From positions 33,717 to 97,716 of the forward strand of contig DATNPX010000003.1 in NCBI GenBank assembly GCA_036702975.1: a stretch of 64,000 nt of DNA, read 5' to 3'. Below the pieces are notes generated by a model. It worked only from the letters and a program-made list of their open reading frames with translations, did no database searches and was not told the origin of the DNA. Within the stretch, counting starts at the first letter, position 1; each line of letters begins with the position of its first letter. A program made the translations under genes and the position numbers. This DNA is from DATNPX01 sp036702975 (GTDB lineage Bacteria; Cyanobacteriota; Vampirovibrionia; Obscuribacterales; Obscuribacteraceae). Below are positions 1-7,804 of the stretch, piece after piece.

Positions 1-566
1 CCGTCTGAAGACTTCGACGACTGAGCTGCAGCCGTTTCCTCAATCCAGTTTCCATTGACTAACTGAAACAAACTACCATCAGGCTGCTTGATCTCCAGAA
101 GTTCTCCGTCTTTGTATTTGAAAGTCCTATTTGTATGATCTGGATAGTCGACCTCCGCAACTGTGCCATCAGAATTCAACTTCACGTTCGGGGCGTGCTT
201 TTTGCCGTCGAAAGTTTGCAGAAAGATTTCGGCAAGAGAAGCAGCCGCTACATTTCCTTCACCCAGTGCGGCATTATCGAGTTGAGTGAGCGCCTCTTTT
301 GTGTAATATCCATCTACAGGGCGAACATCAGCGTTGCATGCTGCAAATTCGATAATCGTCATCTCAGGCAAGATGGATTTGATTGAAGCATCACTTTTAC
401 TGTCAGCTTGAATTTGTTGAAACAGCAGTTTTGCTTCTCGGCGCTGTTCAGTTTTATCAGTGGACGATGATTTTAGAAAATCGTTGATTAGGCTTGCAGC
501 GACGTTTGCGTCGCCACTGCGAAACTTGTCCTCTATTAATGAAGCTTCTTTTTTGAAATCTACCAT
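1..566 (-). CDS. YD-repeat-like hypothetical protein, N-terminal part (runs off left edge)
   Basis: The open frame starts at ATG 566 and stays open to base 1, giving 188 codons without a stop; the C-terminus lies outside the window. The first ~65 residues look helical and polar. A short acidic segment (VRPVDGYYTKEAL) resembles a degenerate EF-hand loop. From about residue 130 come alternating strand-like units rich in DG and aromatic residues (DGTVAEVDYPD, DGELLEIKQPDG, LVNGNW), the same style as the giant at 26265-33629. There is no signal peptide or membrane segment in the visible part. A TTCCACG box lies 32 nt upstream of the start. The ribosome binding site is weak. Function is unknown; an exported or surface protein is an inference from the repeat style. 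Confidence 0.75.
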   Translation of the reverse strand, partial: MVDFKKEASLIEDKFRSGDANVAASLINDFLKSSSTDKTEQRREAKLLFQQIQADSKSDASIKSILPEMTIIEFAACNADVRPVDGYYTKEALTQLDNAALGEGNVAAASLAEIFLQTFDGKKHAPNVKLNSDGTVAEVDYPDHTNRTFKYKDGELLEIKQPDGSLFQLVNGNWIEETAAAQSSKSSD

Positions 567-598
567 GCAGGCAGAGTCTCAAAAATTCGTGGTATAGA

Positions 599-605
599 CG
601 TGGAA
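599..605 (-). promoter_or_regulatory. TTCCAYR box, copy 1
   Basis: Minus strand reads AAATTCCACGTCTATACC, 32 nt ahead of the ATG at 566. This is the closest box to a start in the window. Confidence 0.4.
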
Positions 606-775
606 TTTTTTGATGGACGACTTTGAATATCCTGACAGTTGAAAAATCACTTTACTCGCAAATCTCATTAATTCGTTTATTCGTTTATTCGAACTAAATT
701 ACCGAAATTATTTAATTTCAGCAAATCACTAGAAAGGGAAAAGCGAACGAAGCAAAGCTGATTGATCGTATACAT

Positions 776-808
776 ATGCGCACCGCAAGGACTTCTTGTG
801 GTGCGCAT
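776..808 (-). terminator. Hairpin downstream of the 838-1512 gene
   Basis: ATGCGCACC at 776-784 pairs with GGTGCGCAT at 800-808, extended inward with one mismatch to a 14-bp stem. It lies about 30 nt past the stop codon of the gene ending at 838. No strong U-tract follows on either strand, so intrinsic termination is likely but not certain. Confidence 0.5.
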
Positions 809-837
809 TTCATTTAAATTATAGACATGCTGCAAGC

Positions 838-1512
838 CTAGGTTGAGGACCGCATCGCATCCTGACTGGCACGGCTGACAGCGCACGCCAGCACGGAAAT
901 AACGCCGAACCTCAACGCATCAATCGGCTCGCAACGTGGGTCGCTGCCGAGAATCATGCTATGCACAGATATCTCAGCTAGACACTCCTGTAGCAGGTCG
1001 AGAGTCACTGATGGCGTGCGCTCGCCGTAACCAATCAGGTCAGCGCCTTTCTTCATCAACCAACACTCATTGAACACAGAACGATACAACACTTCCGTAT
1101 CGTATAGTTCGATACGCAGCAGATTATTGACGCGATAAACATTACAGTTCAAGGCTGCCAGACTAATGAGGGCGAACCGAATTTCATCGGAAAAGTGCAG
1201 CGGTTGAGAATCAGCCTTTTCCACGCCACTCAACCACAATTGGCAACGATAACTGATAAGCAAGAATTTCACATCGCTCATGTCAGCATCCTGAACGGTG
1301 AGCAGTTTATTTGACCACCGCGCCAAAAACTCTTTCAGACAGCGCTGCTGACGTTCACTGCTCGCCCAGTCAGGTTCAATCTCAGTAAGCAAAGCAAAAG
1401 CGCTGGCAATGTCCCACATGTGCTGACGATGCAAGCTGGCAAGCAGCCTTTGGATTGATTTCTGTGCACGAATTGCGAAACTTTCTGAATTTGTTTCAGT
1501 TGGTCGATTCAT
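838..1512 (-). CDS. Hypothetical protein, 224 aa
   Basis: The start at ATG 1512 is supported by GAAAGGAAG about 7 nt upstream. The product is soluble, with no signal peptide or membrane helix, and is rich in Leu, Ala and Ser with a probable all-helical fold. It is the last of eight co-directional unknown genes transcribed leftward from 6968, and a hairpin follows it. Its last ~40 residues (HSMILGSDP, then a hydrophobic Ala/Val/Leu helix) weakly resemble the end of the product of 41402-41947 (HTDLSLESDP, then a similar helix). I do not recognise the family. Confidence 0.75.
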   Translation of the reverse strand: MNRPTETNSESFAIRAQKSIQRLLASLHRQHMWDIASAFALLTEIEPDWASSERQQRCLKEFLARWSNKLLTVQDADMSDVKFLLISYRCQLWLSGVEKADSQPLHFSDEIRFALISLAALNCNVYRVNNLLRIELYDTEVLYRSVFNECWLMKKGADLIGYGERTPSVTLDLLQECLAEISVHSMILGSDPRCEPIDALRFGVISVLACAVSRASQDAMRSST

Positions 1513-1619
1513 TTCGAACTTCCTTTCGTTGATTTAACCATCAGATCAATTCGCGAAAAAGCGGAGGCGCAATACAAGGGAGAACCTGTAGCCTCTTCCT
1601 TGTATACACCAAAGTGCTG

Positions 1620-1901
1620 CTAACTTGCGGGCGGGCGCAACGCGACGACAATCGCGCTGAGCACCGCAGAGCGCGCCAGCACGAACGCTTGCATCTGCGC
1701 CGGGCGCGCCACAAATATAACCACACATACGAGCGCCGCCACCAGAAGCACAATGAAAATTAGTAACGGCAACACCACTGCAATCGTAATGAACAGCTTC
1801 ACTACAGGATCATTGAACAGCGGCGAGAAAGTGAATGCGAAGATCATTACGAGGAGGTAAAAGATAAACTTTTGACGAGAAGTGAGTGGATTCGGTTTCA
1901 T
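1620..1901 (-). CDS. Small membrane protein, 93 aa
   Basis: ATG at 1901 is preceded by CGAAAGG about 10 nt upstream. Two or three hydrophobic segments are visible: FIFYLLVMIFAFTF (about residues 12-26), LFITIAVVLPLLIFIVLLVA (36-56) and a following Val/Ala-rich stretch. The C-terminal 30 residues are Ala/Val-rich and may form another membrane-associated helix. It sits 107 bp upstream of the gene ending at 838 and 54 bp downstream of the gene at 1956. Probably an integral inner-membrane protein of unknown role. Confidence 0.65.
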   Translation of the reverse strand: MKPNPLTSRQKFIFYLLVMIFAFTFSPLFNDPVVKLFITIAVVLPLLIFIVLLVAALVCVVIFVARPAQMQAFVLARSAVLSAIVVALRPPAS

Positions 1902-1955
1902 GGCGATTGACCTTTCGTAGGTTATTAGTGGCTTGTGATACGAGTCGAAGGCGAA

Positions 1956-2582
1956 TTACTTAAGGACGTTGCCACCGATCTTGAAGCCATCGGTAGTAAA
2001 ACCTCTGTCAATATCGGCTGCCGATACGAAACGACAGAATTGCGAGCTTTGAAGCTTCTCGTAAACGTGATCGGGCGCAAATGCGTCGTGTAAAAGGAAT
2101 AGACGATATGTGGGCAGCTCACCTCCTCGCCCTGACTCGAATGCTTTTCCGGGTACAAGTCGAACAGTTTTGCAGAATGATGTGGAGATTGAGCTGACTT
2201 CTGCTGCTGTCAAAAGAGGTGTTTGCTGTTCTGGAAGTTCAAGTTCCAATAACTCCTCTTGCATCTCACGATATGGGTCAATCTCGAAAAATGCCGCATT
2301 GCGAGATTCGAAGAAGGTCATAACAGCATCGACGTGTTTTTGTTGCACTTGAAACCTCGCGTCGTTGTTATGCTCGAAAGCTGTTGCACCAAATTGACGA
2401 ACAAGCTCTTTCATGCCCCGCGTTGTCAGCTCTCCAGCCCCGCCGAGGCTTTTGTATGTACGATCACCGCGAAGAAAAGAGTTGAGATTGAGTAGGGTAA
2501 AATACATCGGCTGATGGTTCGGGCTCTGAAAGAGCCGAGTCAAAATCGCATAAGAGATGCGAACTTGTGAGAGGTCGGACAT
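1956..2582 (-). CDS. Hypothetical protein, 208 aa
   Basis: The ATG at 2582 has ATGAAAGGC about 9 nt upstream. The product is soluble with mixed charge. The middle contains an acidic helical stretch (EEELLELELPEQQ-like) and a basic region near FLRGDRTYKSLGG. No signal peptide, membrane segment or catalytic motif was recognised. It is part of the leftward run of unknowns, 96 bp downstream of 2679-3329. Alternative frames in this stretch give only short overlapping reading frames without ribosome binding sites. Confidence 0.7.
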   Translation of the reverse strand: MSDLSQVRISYAILTRLFQSPNHQPMYFTLLNLNSFLRGDRTYKSLGGAGELTTRGMKELVRQFGATAFEHNNDARFQVQQKHVDAVMTFFESRNAAFFEIDPYREMQEELLELELPEQQTPLLTAAEVSSISTSFCKTVRLVPGKAFESGRGGELPTYRLFLLHDAFAPDHVYEKLQSSQFCRFVSAADIDRGFTTDGFKIGGNVLK

Positions 2583-2678
2583 TGCAGATTGCCTTTCATG
2601 TGTACATATACAGGTAATTCAATTCATCGAAAAACAGATTGATACTGCGCGCGATGCTCAGACATATCCTTTTTGCAG

Positions 2679-3329
2679 CTATTTGCTCTCGTCAATCGCT
2701 TGGCGCGAAAGCGCAGAGGCACTCGCGTAACGAAGCTTTTGCAGCGCTACCGGCAAAGCGTCAGTCGGCAGTGGCACCAATTCATGAACTGGATATTTCT
2801 GCAAGCAGCGACTTAAAAGCCCTGCCACGATAGCGAACAGCTCCGGCTCAGCGAGATTCACGTCTGAAACAACCTCCTTGCCCGAAACCAAATAAACCCC
2901 TTCGCTGAAAGCTCGTACAACCAAGAGTCCGTTGCTGTTGTCAAAAGAGAGCAAAGACAAGACTCGTTGGCTATTCTTACTGACGCAAGCGATTGCAACG
3001 GCACCATAGAACATTTGGGCGGAAAATGACTGAGACTGGAAGTTTGTGCCTGCCTCATTTGTCACATATACGGTATCAAGCGGCACAGTAAATAGCAGGG
3101 ACACTACACGGCTCACATCGTGCGCCGTAAGTTCACTTTCGCTCAAGTCGCGATTACGACTCCACTTCGCCAATGAATCAAAAGCGGTCTGCGAGCTGGG
3201 TGCAGTAGCCCAACCAGTTTGGCTACGAGCAAGATACCTGAGAGCTTCTACTACATTAGTGAACTGTGCAGAGGCAGGAAGATCGTCATTCACCAGACCC
3301 AGCAGAATCTTGCGAAACGTGTCGTTCAT
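2679..3329 (-). CDS. Hypothetical protein, 216 aa
   Basis: ATG at 3329 follows GAGGAAAGTGAG. The protein is soluble, with a Trp/Gln-containing N-terminal helical region and a central AVAIACVSKNSQRVLSLLSF segment likely to be a buried strand-helix. A second hydrophobic piece (ELFAIVAGLLSRCLQKYP) follows near residue 170. The family is not recognised. It has the same size class and the same type of leader as its neighbours, which suggests they were assembled or evolved as one block. Confidence 0.7.
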   Translation of the reverse strand: MNDTFRKILLGLVNDDLPASAQFTNVVEALRYLARSQTGWATAPSSQTAFDSLAKWSRNRDLSESELTAHDVSRVVSLLFTVPLDTVYVTNEAGTNFQSQSFSAQMFYGAVAIACVSKNSQRVLSLLSFDNSNGLLVVRAFSEGVYLVSGKEVVSDVNLAEPELFAIVAGLLSRCLQKYPVHELVPLPTDALPVALQKLRYASASALSRQAIDESK

Positions 3330-3374
3330 TATCTTGTCTCACTTTCCTCATTGATAGAATGAATAGAATTCGAT

Positions 3375-3425
3375 AATTGAGCGAATGCAACAGGGCACGT
3401 GCCCGCATCAGGCATTCGCTCAATT
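3375..3425 (-). terminator. Nested hairpin after the 3445-4515 gene
   Basis: AATTGAGCGAATGC at 3375-3388 is a perfect 14-bp inverted repeat of 3412-3425. Inside the loop sits the perfect palindrome GGGCACGTGCCC at 3393-3404. It lies 20 nt past the stop of the gene ending at 3445 and is probably a terminator or RNA-stabilising structure. Confidence 0.55.
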
Positions 3426-3444
3426 TGCTAACATCGGTGCAAAA

Positions 3445-4515
3445 TTACTTTCGATTAGCAGGTTCGCGCCGGGTCCAGCGTTTTAGCTCTTTCGACCAGC
3501 TCCAGAATTCTTCCGAGCACGAGCCGTTAACGGAGCGCGTCACAATCCTGAACGAGAATCCCAGATACTGCGCGGCCTTCCCGCAGCAGTGAAACGCCTC
3601 GGAGAACCACTCAACTTTGAGTATCTGTTCGAGCGAACAAACCTTTTCGTCAAGGTCGATTCTCAGAACGATTGCCCCCCTGGGGTTCTCTGAGCGATCG
3701 GTCGGGTCCACACACAATTTCGCCTTTTGAATAGAGTAGGTTGCGAAATTGTTTTTCGAGTCCTGGTCGGCGACGAAATCGAAGTAGAATTTCGCCAGGC
3801 CGACAGAACGCAAAAATTCAATCCATGCCGCGCGGTTCTCGCGGACACGATCTCTGTCACCGACGCATTTATCGGCGAGAACGAGCACAGCGAGCGTACG
3901 CAAACGCATTTCCCAAACGGCGCGCTCATCAGCGCTAAGCCCCTCCGGCATCTCGAGCCCGCCATCTTTAAGAATGCCGCTGGTGCGGTGATAACGCACC
4001 GGATATGTCACGATCCGGCGATACAGTCGAGGAACGCCCATTTTTGCAAGCATTTGGTCTAGCTCGCGAGCGACCTTTATATGGTGAATTTCTCGGACTG
4101 TTCCATCAGCTTTAGTAACAGTCCACCCCTTGAACAAGTCGTGGAATTCGCAAGTACCGGGTATCGCAAACACTCGTTCGACTTCCGAAAATGTTCCAGG
4201 ATAGTACCTTTCGATCTCATCGACGAGCGCGGTACCCATCCACATCACAGGCAGTCCATGACGGAGCTGGCTGTGATCTGTTTTCTTCAGGGCTCTTTGG
4301 TCAGCGAGCTTATACAGCCGCTGAATTTTCTCGGATTTGCCTAGAGTTGGGAAAACGTTTCCCAACCACTCAATATCTTCTGTCACTTCCAGACCTTTCA
4401 AGATGCAGAATTCCTGAATTGGAACGCTGCCACTCAAAATCGCGATGCAGGGTTCCGATAAGGCAACCCTGCTACTTGAATTGAGACGAACGAAGTTGAA
4501 TGTGCCACCACGCAC
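3445..4515 (-). CDS. Hypothetical protein, 356 aa (possible HD-like fold)
   Basis: The only early start in frame is GTG 4515; an in-frame stop lies about 10 nt further upstream. No Shine-Dalgarno is visible, and a TATAAT lies so close that the message may be leaderless. Residues around CEFHDLF, IHHIKV, VRYHRTSGIL and LADKCVGDRDRVREN have the spacing of histidine and aspartate motifs seen in HD-type metal-dependent phosphohydrolases, but the canonical HD pair is not clean, so this is only a suggestion. The protein is soluble. The C-terminal ~100 residues are strand-rich (IVLRIDLDEKV, FSFRIVTRSV). A nested hairpin follows the stop. Confidence 0.7.
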   Translation of the reverse strand: MRGGTFNFVRLNSSSRVALSEPCIAILSGSVPIQEFCILKGLEVTEDIEWLGNVFPTLGKSEKIQRLYKLADQRALKKTDHSQLRHGLPVMWMGTALVDEIERYYPGTFSEVERVFAIPGTCEFHDLFKGWTVTKADGTVREIHHIKVARELDQMLAKMGVPRLYRRIVTYPVRYHRTSGILKDGGLEMPEGLSADERAVWEMRLRTLAVLVLADKCVGDRDRVRENRAAWIEFLRSVGLAKFYFDFVADQDSKNNFATYSIQKAKLCVDPTDRSENPRGAIVLRIDLDEKVCSLEQILKVEWFSEAFHCCGKAAQYLGFSFRIVTRSVNGSCSEEFWSWSKELKRWTRREPANRK

Positions 4516-4523
4516 GCCGTCTG

Positions 4524-4553
4524 ATTATATGGTGGCTTGGACGGGTTAGTCAG
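4524..4553 (-). promoter_or_regulatory. Sigma70-like promoter for the 3445-4515 gene
   Basis: On the minus strand CTGACT (4548-4553) and TATAAT (4524-4529) are separated by 18 bp. The expected start site near 4517 is only about 2 nt before the GTG at 4515. Confidence 0.5.
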
Positions 4554-4597
4554 ACACTACCGATTCAGGGAAAGCCTAGCGTCGCAGAGTTGTCGAA

Positions 4598-5653
4598 CTA
4601 GTCGTCATTGACGGAAGCACCGGGGAATTCGTCATCATCACCTGCGAATCCACCAGATGGATCGTCGTCGGCGAATTCGTCTCTGGGATTATCGCCGAAT
4701 CCGCTATTGAGTGCGTCAGCTTCTTCAGTGTCGCTATTGTCCACGAATTCGTTATCTTCTCTGGTTTCAAACCCGAATTCGTCGCTTACGTTCTCTTCCA
4801 TTGAATGACGCGGGTGAGCAATGAGAATGAAAAGCAGCGGCGCGCCGAATATGAGCGACAAATCCAACATCACGGCACTGAACAGGAACACGACGACTGA
4901 ATTCACGGTGATACGAGTATTGGCGTACATGACGATCCGCAATCCAATGTCGATCACCCACAGCACACTGAGTATAGTGGCAATCAATAATCCTTTCGAA
5001 ACCAACGAACGCTGCCGCCAGCTATAGAACTTACGCCATCCGGCTCCATAGCGAACGAACTGCAAGAAAGCGAACACAGCGATAGCCCACGGAATCAGCG
5101 GATTGCCAGCATCCGAAACTGCCACGAAAGCATGAATTGAAACGATGATTAGCAGCGAAACCGCAGCAGCTACAGCCACCGTCGCACCTTTCCAGCACAA
5201 TTCCCCGAAGTCGCGCATGAACACGTGCGCTGCATGAGTAGATTCAGCGGTGACACGAATGATCAGGGGCAATCCAAACAGAGCAATGGAGTATGCAACC
5301 ATTATCTGAATGACGTTTGCCGCAACAACCTGCAGCAGCGATGACTGGGCGTTGAAAAACTGAATGGTGCCAAGAGATGCCAGCAAGCCCGCATCTGCGA
5401 TAGCTAGCAAAGCCGGAATGTAAAGCCAGCCTGAGTGAGGAGTACGAACTGATTCGACATATTTACAGCCGAGAGCGATGAGCCACCCAGCCAGCGCCGC
5501 AAGAGTAATGCTGGCAAATGTAGAGCCTGATGGTTGACCTGTTAACACCGCTACGGCGTTGAAGGCAACGATCAGCACTAAGAAGAAAAGTACCCACACT
5601 GCCAACCTGACGAGCAGAGACACCGTTGAGTAAAGAGGCGAATGTTCACTCAT
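4598..5653 (-). CDS. Polytopic membrane protein with acidic C-terminal tail, 351 aa
   Basis: The frame is open further upstream, but GGAAAGG lies 6 nt before ATG 5653, so that start is chosen. About eight hydrophobic helices are visible from residue 10 to 280, for example LAVWVLFFLVLIVAFNAVAV, VAAAVSLLIIVSIHAFVAV and LIATILSVLWVIDIGL. The final ~65 residues are hydrophilic and dominated by Asp and Glu, with Gly and Phe (DDDPSGGF, GDDDEFPG). A long acidic cytosolic tail could bind cations or a basic partner; this is inference. No transporter family signature was recognised. It belongs to the leftward unknown block. Confidence 0.75.
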   Translation of the reverse strand: MSEHSPLYSTVSLLVRLAVWVLFFLVLIVAFNAVAVLTGQPSGSTFASITLAALAGWLIALGCKYVESVRTPHSGWLYIPALLAIADAGLLASLGTIQFFNAQSSLLQVVAANVIQIMVAYSIALFGLPLIIRVTAESTHAAHVFMRDFGELCWKGATVAVAAAVSLLIIVSIHAFVAVSDAGNPLIPWAIAVFAFLQFVRYGAGWRKFYSWRQRSLVSKGLLIATILSVLWVIDIGLRIVMYANTRITVNSVVVFLFSAVMLDLSLIFGAPLLFILIAHPRHSMEENVSDEFGFETREDNEFVDNSDTEEADALNSGFGDNPRDEFADDDPSGGFAGDDDEFPGASVNDD

Positions 5654-5760
5654 GTCGAACCTTTCCAGACTAGTGCGCGAGATGCGCAAACAGTTGAAAT
5701 TAGCGAACGATAAGAGAGGACCGAACGGCGATTGAACCGCCATCGAACCAGCAGAGAATC

Positions 5761-6246
5761 CTATTCAGAATGCGTTCTCAGCTTTATCTTGTTTGGCAAC
5801 ACCAACATCCAGATCAGGTACTCATTACCGTCAATCTGGTGGACCCGCGGCGAGCCGGTGAAGGTATAGAACTGCTCACTCTGTTTCGGAAAGTCCCAGC
5901 AAAAATAGTCGTCTCCGCCGATGCGACGGATTACGCAGGTAACTTTCTTGAGTCCGCCTGAACACAGTTCGGCGAGCGCGTCGCTGTAGATATTCTGCGC
6001 TTGCACAAAGCGGCTTTCATCAAACATAACTCGACACTTCTGAATGTGTCCGAGCGCGTTGTCAAAATTTTCGGAAGGTAGCGCAATACTGAGTTTGGTC
6101 AGCAGATTCTGCACCTCCTTCAGCGCGACCAGCGCTTCAGCCGTATACGTTTCACTCAGTGGCGGCGTAAGCATTGCCAGTTCGCCGAGAGCGCGATAGA
6201 ACCAAGACGAAGCTTCGTTATTGGCTAACAGGTTTATCTTGTACAC
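5761..6246 (-). CDS. Hypothetical protein, 161 aa (GTG start)
   Basis: The initiation codon is GTG at 6246, with GAGGA about 4 nt upstream. The N-terminal ~100 residues are helical (ALVALKEVQNLLTKLSIALP and similar) and resemble a bundle or a single degenerate TPR-like hairpin. The last ~60 residues are strand-rich with aromatic residues (GGDDYFCWDFP, FYTFTGSPRV). There is no signal peptide or membrane span. It lies 107 bp upstream of the membrane-protein gene in the same orientation. Function unknown. Confidence 0.65.
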   Translation of the reverse strand: MYKINLLANNEASSWFYRALGELAMLTPPLSETYTAEALVALKEVQNLLTKLSIALPSENFDNALGHIQKCRVMFDESRFVQAQNIYSDALAELCSGGLKKVTCVIRRIGGDDYFCWDFPKQSEQFYTFTGSPRVHQIDGNEYLIWMLVLPNKIKLRTHSE

Positions 6247-6314
6247 GTTTCCTCATTTCTGATTTAATCGAACGAAATTAGAAGTTAGCACCGACAGACG
6301 GGCATGCGATCGAG

Positions 6315-6351
6315 CGGTAGAGGCACCGCACATGATGCGGCGCTTCTACCG
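6315..6351 (-). terminator. Hairpin after the 6375-6968 gene
   Basis: CGGTAG at 6315-6320 pairs with CTACCG at 6346-6351, and the stem continues inward with a few mismatches through AGGCACCGCA and TGCGGCGCTT. It sits 24 nt beyond the stop at 6375. No U-run follows. Confidence 0.45.
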
Positions 6352-6374
6352 TACTTACGGTTCTCTGAACATGC

Positions 6375-6968
6375 TCAAATCCAAGAAACTCGTCTGCCTC
6401 GCGCAAACTTCTCTGGCTCGCGCGGGGTGATCAGCAAAAGCGGTTCCGTCTTAATCAGCCCGCCCAGAGAGTTCGTATACTCGGCAACGAAACCGAGTCG
6501 GTCAAGCATCTCGCTCATTCGAGTTCGCACCTGAAAGTTGTTCGGACAATCGGCGAATTTGACGATGCGAGGAACCGGCTCATAGTTGGCACCCTTTGCA
6601 TGAAGCTCAAACAGGGTTCGACTAACTAAGGAACAATATTCCATGCCAAACGACACAGCAACATCAAGCACTTCAGCCGCCGCCGCGATGCTGCGCTCGC
6701 GCAGGACAGCACCAGTGCCTAACCAGCTCGCGGAGAATTCGAGTACATACATTGAATCGTGCAATGTCGCAGAGTCATAAATCATTCGCTTCTGCTTGTC
6801 CCTTATGCTGGCTGCAAGTTCTTCAGGAGAACCTTGCAGAATGCTGAATCCGCACCAGTCATAGAGACACATCGTTCGATTGATTACGTCATGGAAGCTA
6901 CTAAACTCCCGATTGGGAATCCCTATTGTTCGATCCCAACGGGTCTGGCTTCTGACTTGACTGTTCAT
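6375..6968 (-). CDS. Hypothetical protein, 197 aa
   Basis: ATG 6968 is preceded by AAAGGACAG about 10 nt upstream. The product is soluble. It has a Trp/Cys-bearing N-terminal part (CLYDWCGFS), an Ala-rich central helix (ERSIAAAAEVLDVAVSFG) and a basic C-terminus (EPEKFARGRR). It is the first gene of the eight-gene leftward run, divergent from the oxidoreductase gene at 7805 across an 836-bp spacer. No family recognised. Confidence 0.65.
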   Translation of the reverse strand: MNSQVRSQTRWDRTIGIPNREFSSFHDVINRTMCLYDWCGFSILQGSPEELAASIRDKQKRMIYDSATLHDSMYVLEFSASWLGTGAVLRERSIAAAAEVLDVAVSFGMEYCSLVSRTLFELHAKGANYEPVPRIVKFADCPNNFQVRTRMSEMLDRLGFVAEYTNSLGGLIKTEPLLLITPREPEKFARGRRVSWI

Positions 6969-7804
6969 AATAGGTCTGTCCTTTGTTCACTCACTTATTT
7001 TGATCAATTGAATAGGTTGAGTTGCATACTCCCGATTACTCGAAGCGCATGCCCGATAGACTGCGTGTCGCCTGGACTGCGTGCAGCTTGGACGCCTGTC
7101 GCTTGCAGCACGAGTCGACTTGACTCTTGAATTATGTGAAAGTGCTTTATGCAATGGCTGTTTCGGAACATCTCCCAATAAGCTAAAAAATACGGAACAC
7201 TTGAACCCTAACATCGGCAAAGTGCCCAAATGCAAGTTCGGATGTATCGATAGAAAATGATTGTTACGGGTATCACCATATTTGGTGCAATTGTTCATAT
7301 GACTGACTAGCGCAATTTAGCAGTCAAGATTCAGGTGGAAAGTTTCGCTAGCTTCGCGCAATCAGTACATTAAAGAGCGCCGTTCGCTAAGCTGTAAAAA
7401 TGCTCTTTCCTCACACGAAAACGGAATAGCAAAAGCGCTAGAACCTCTCAAATTGGACACTTAGCCACTCTCCGCCACCTTGACTTCGCAAAGAAGTTAA
7501 CAGTAGTTTGCGATTACACCTCTCTCCGTTATTCCTGAGCAACCAGCCAAACCATCAATAAGTAAGTCAACCGCTATCACTGAATAAGAAAGCGCAATCA
7601 ACTGTTGATGCGCTCCGAACAATCTGGTGTTGCTCACCTCGCCGAATCGAGATTCTCACATCTCCGTTCACACGCACGTTCCTCGTCAGTCTTCGCCTCA
7701 AATCTCCGTCGCACAGCTCCGACACATCCCCGTGTTTGAGCTGCTTTCGTTCGACCTCAAATTCCTGAGGAATTCGCAATTTCGAAAAAGCAGAAAGGTC
7801 TCAA
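6969..7804. other. Intergenic region between divergent genes, 836 bp
   Basis: No reading frame here has both a plausible composition and a ribosome binding site; the longest candidate, 6987-7298 on the minus strand, is Ser/Arg/Asn-rich and reads as noise. The region should hold the promoters of the two divergent flanking genes, but I could not choose a convincing -35/-10 pair. A short repeat, GACTGCGTG, occurs twice near 7058-7085. Confidence 0.5.

Noticed and set aside
677..886. 69-codon minus-strand frame before the 838 gene
   Set aside because: It overlaps the terminator hairpin and the end of the 838 gene and has no ribosome binding site.
6987..7298. 103-codon minus-strand frame in the 836-bp spacer
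   Set aside because: No ribosome binding site and an Arg/Ser/Asn-rich noise composition.
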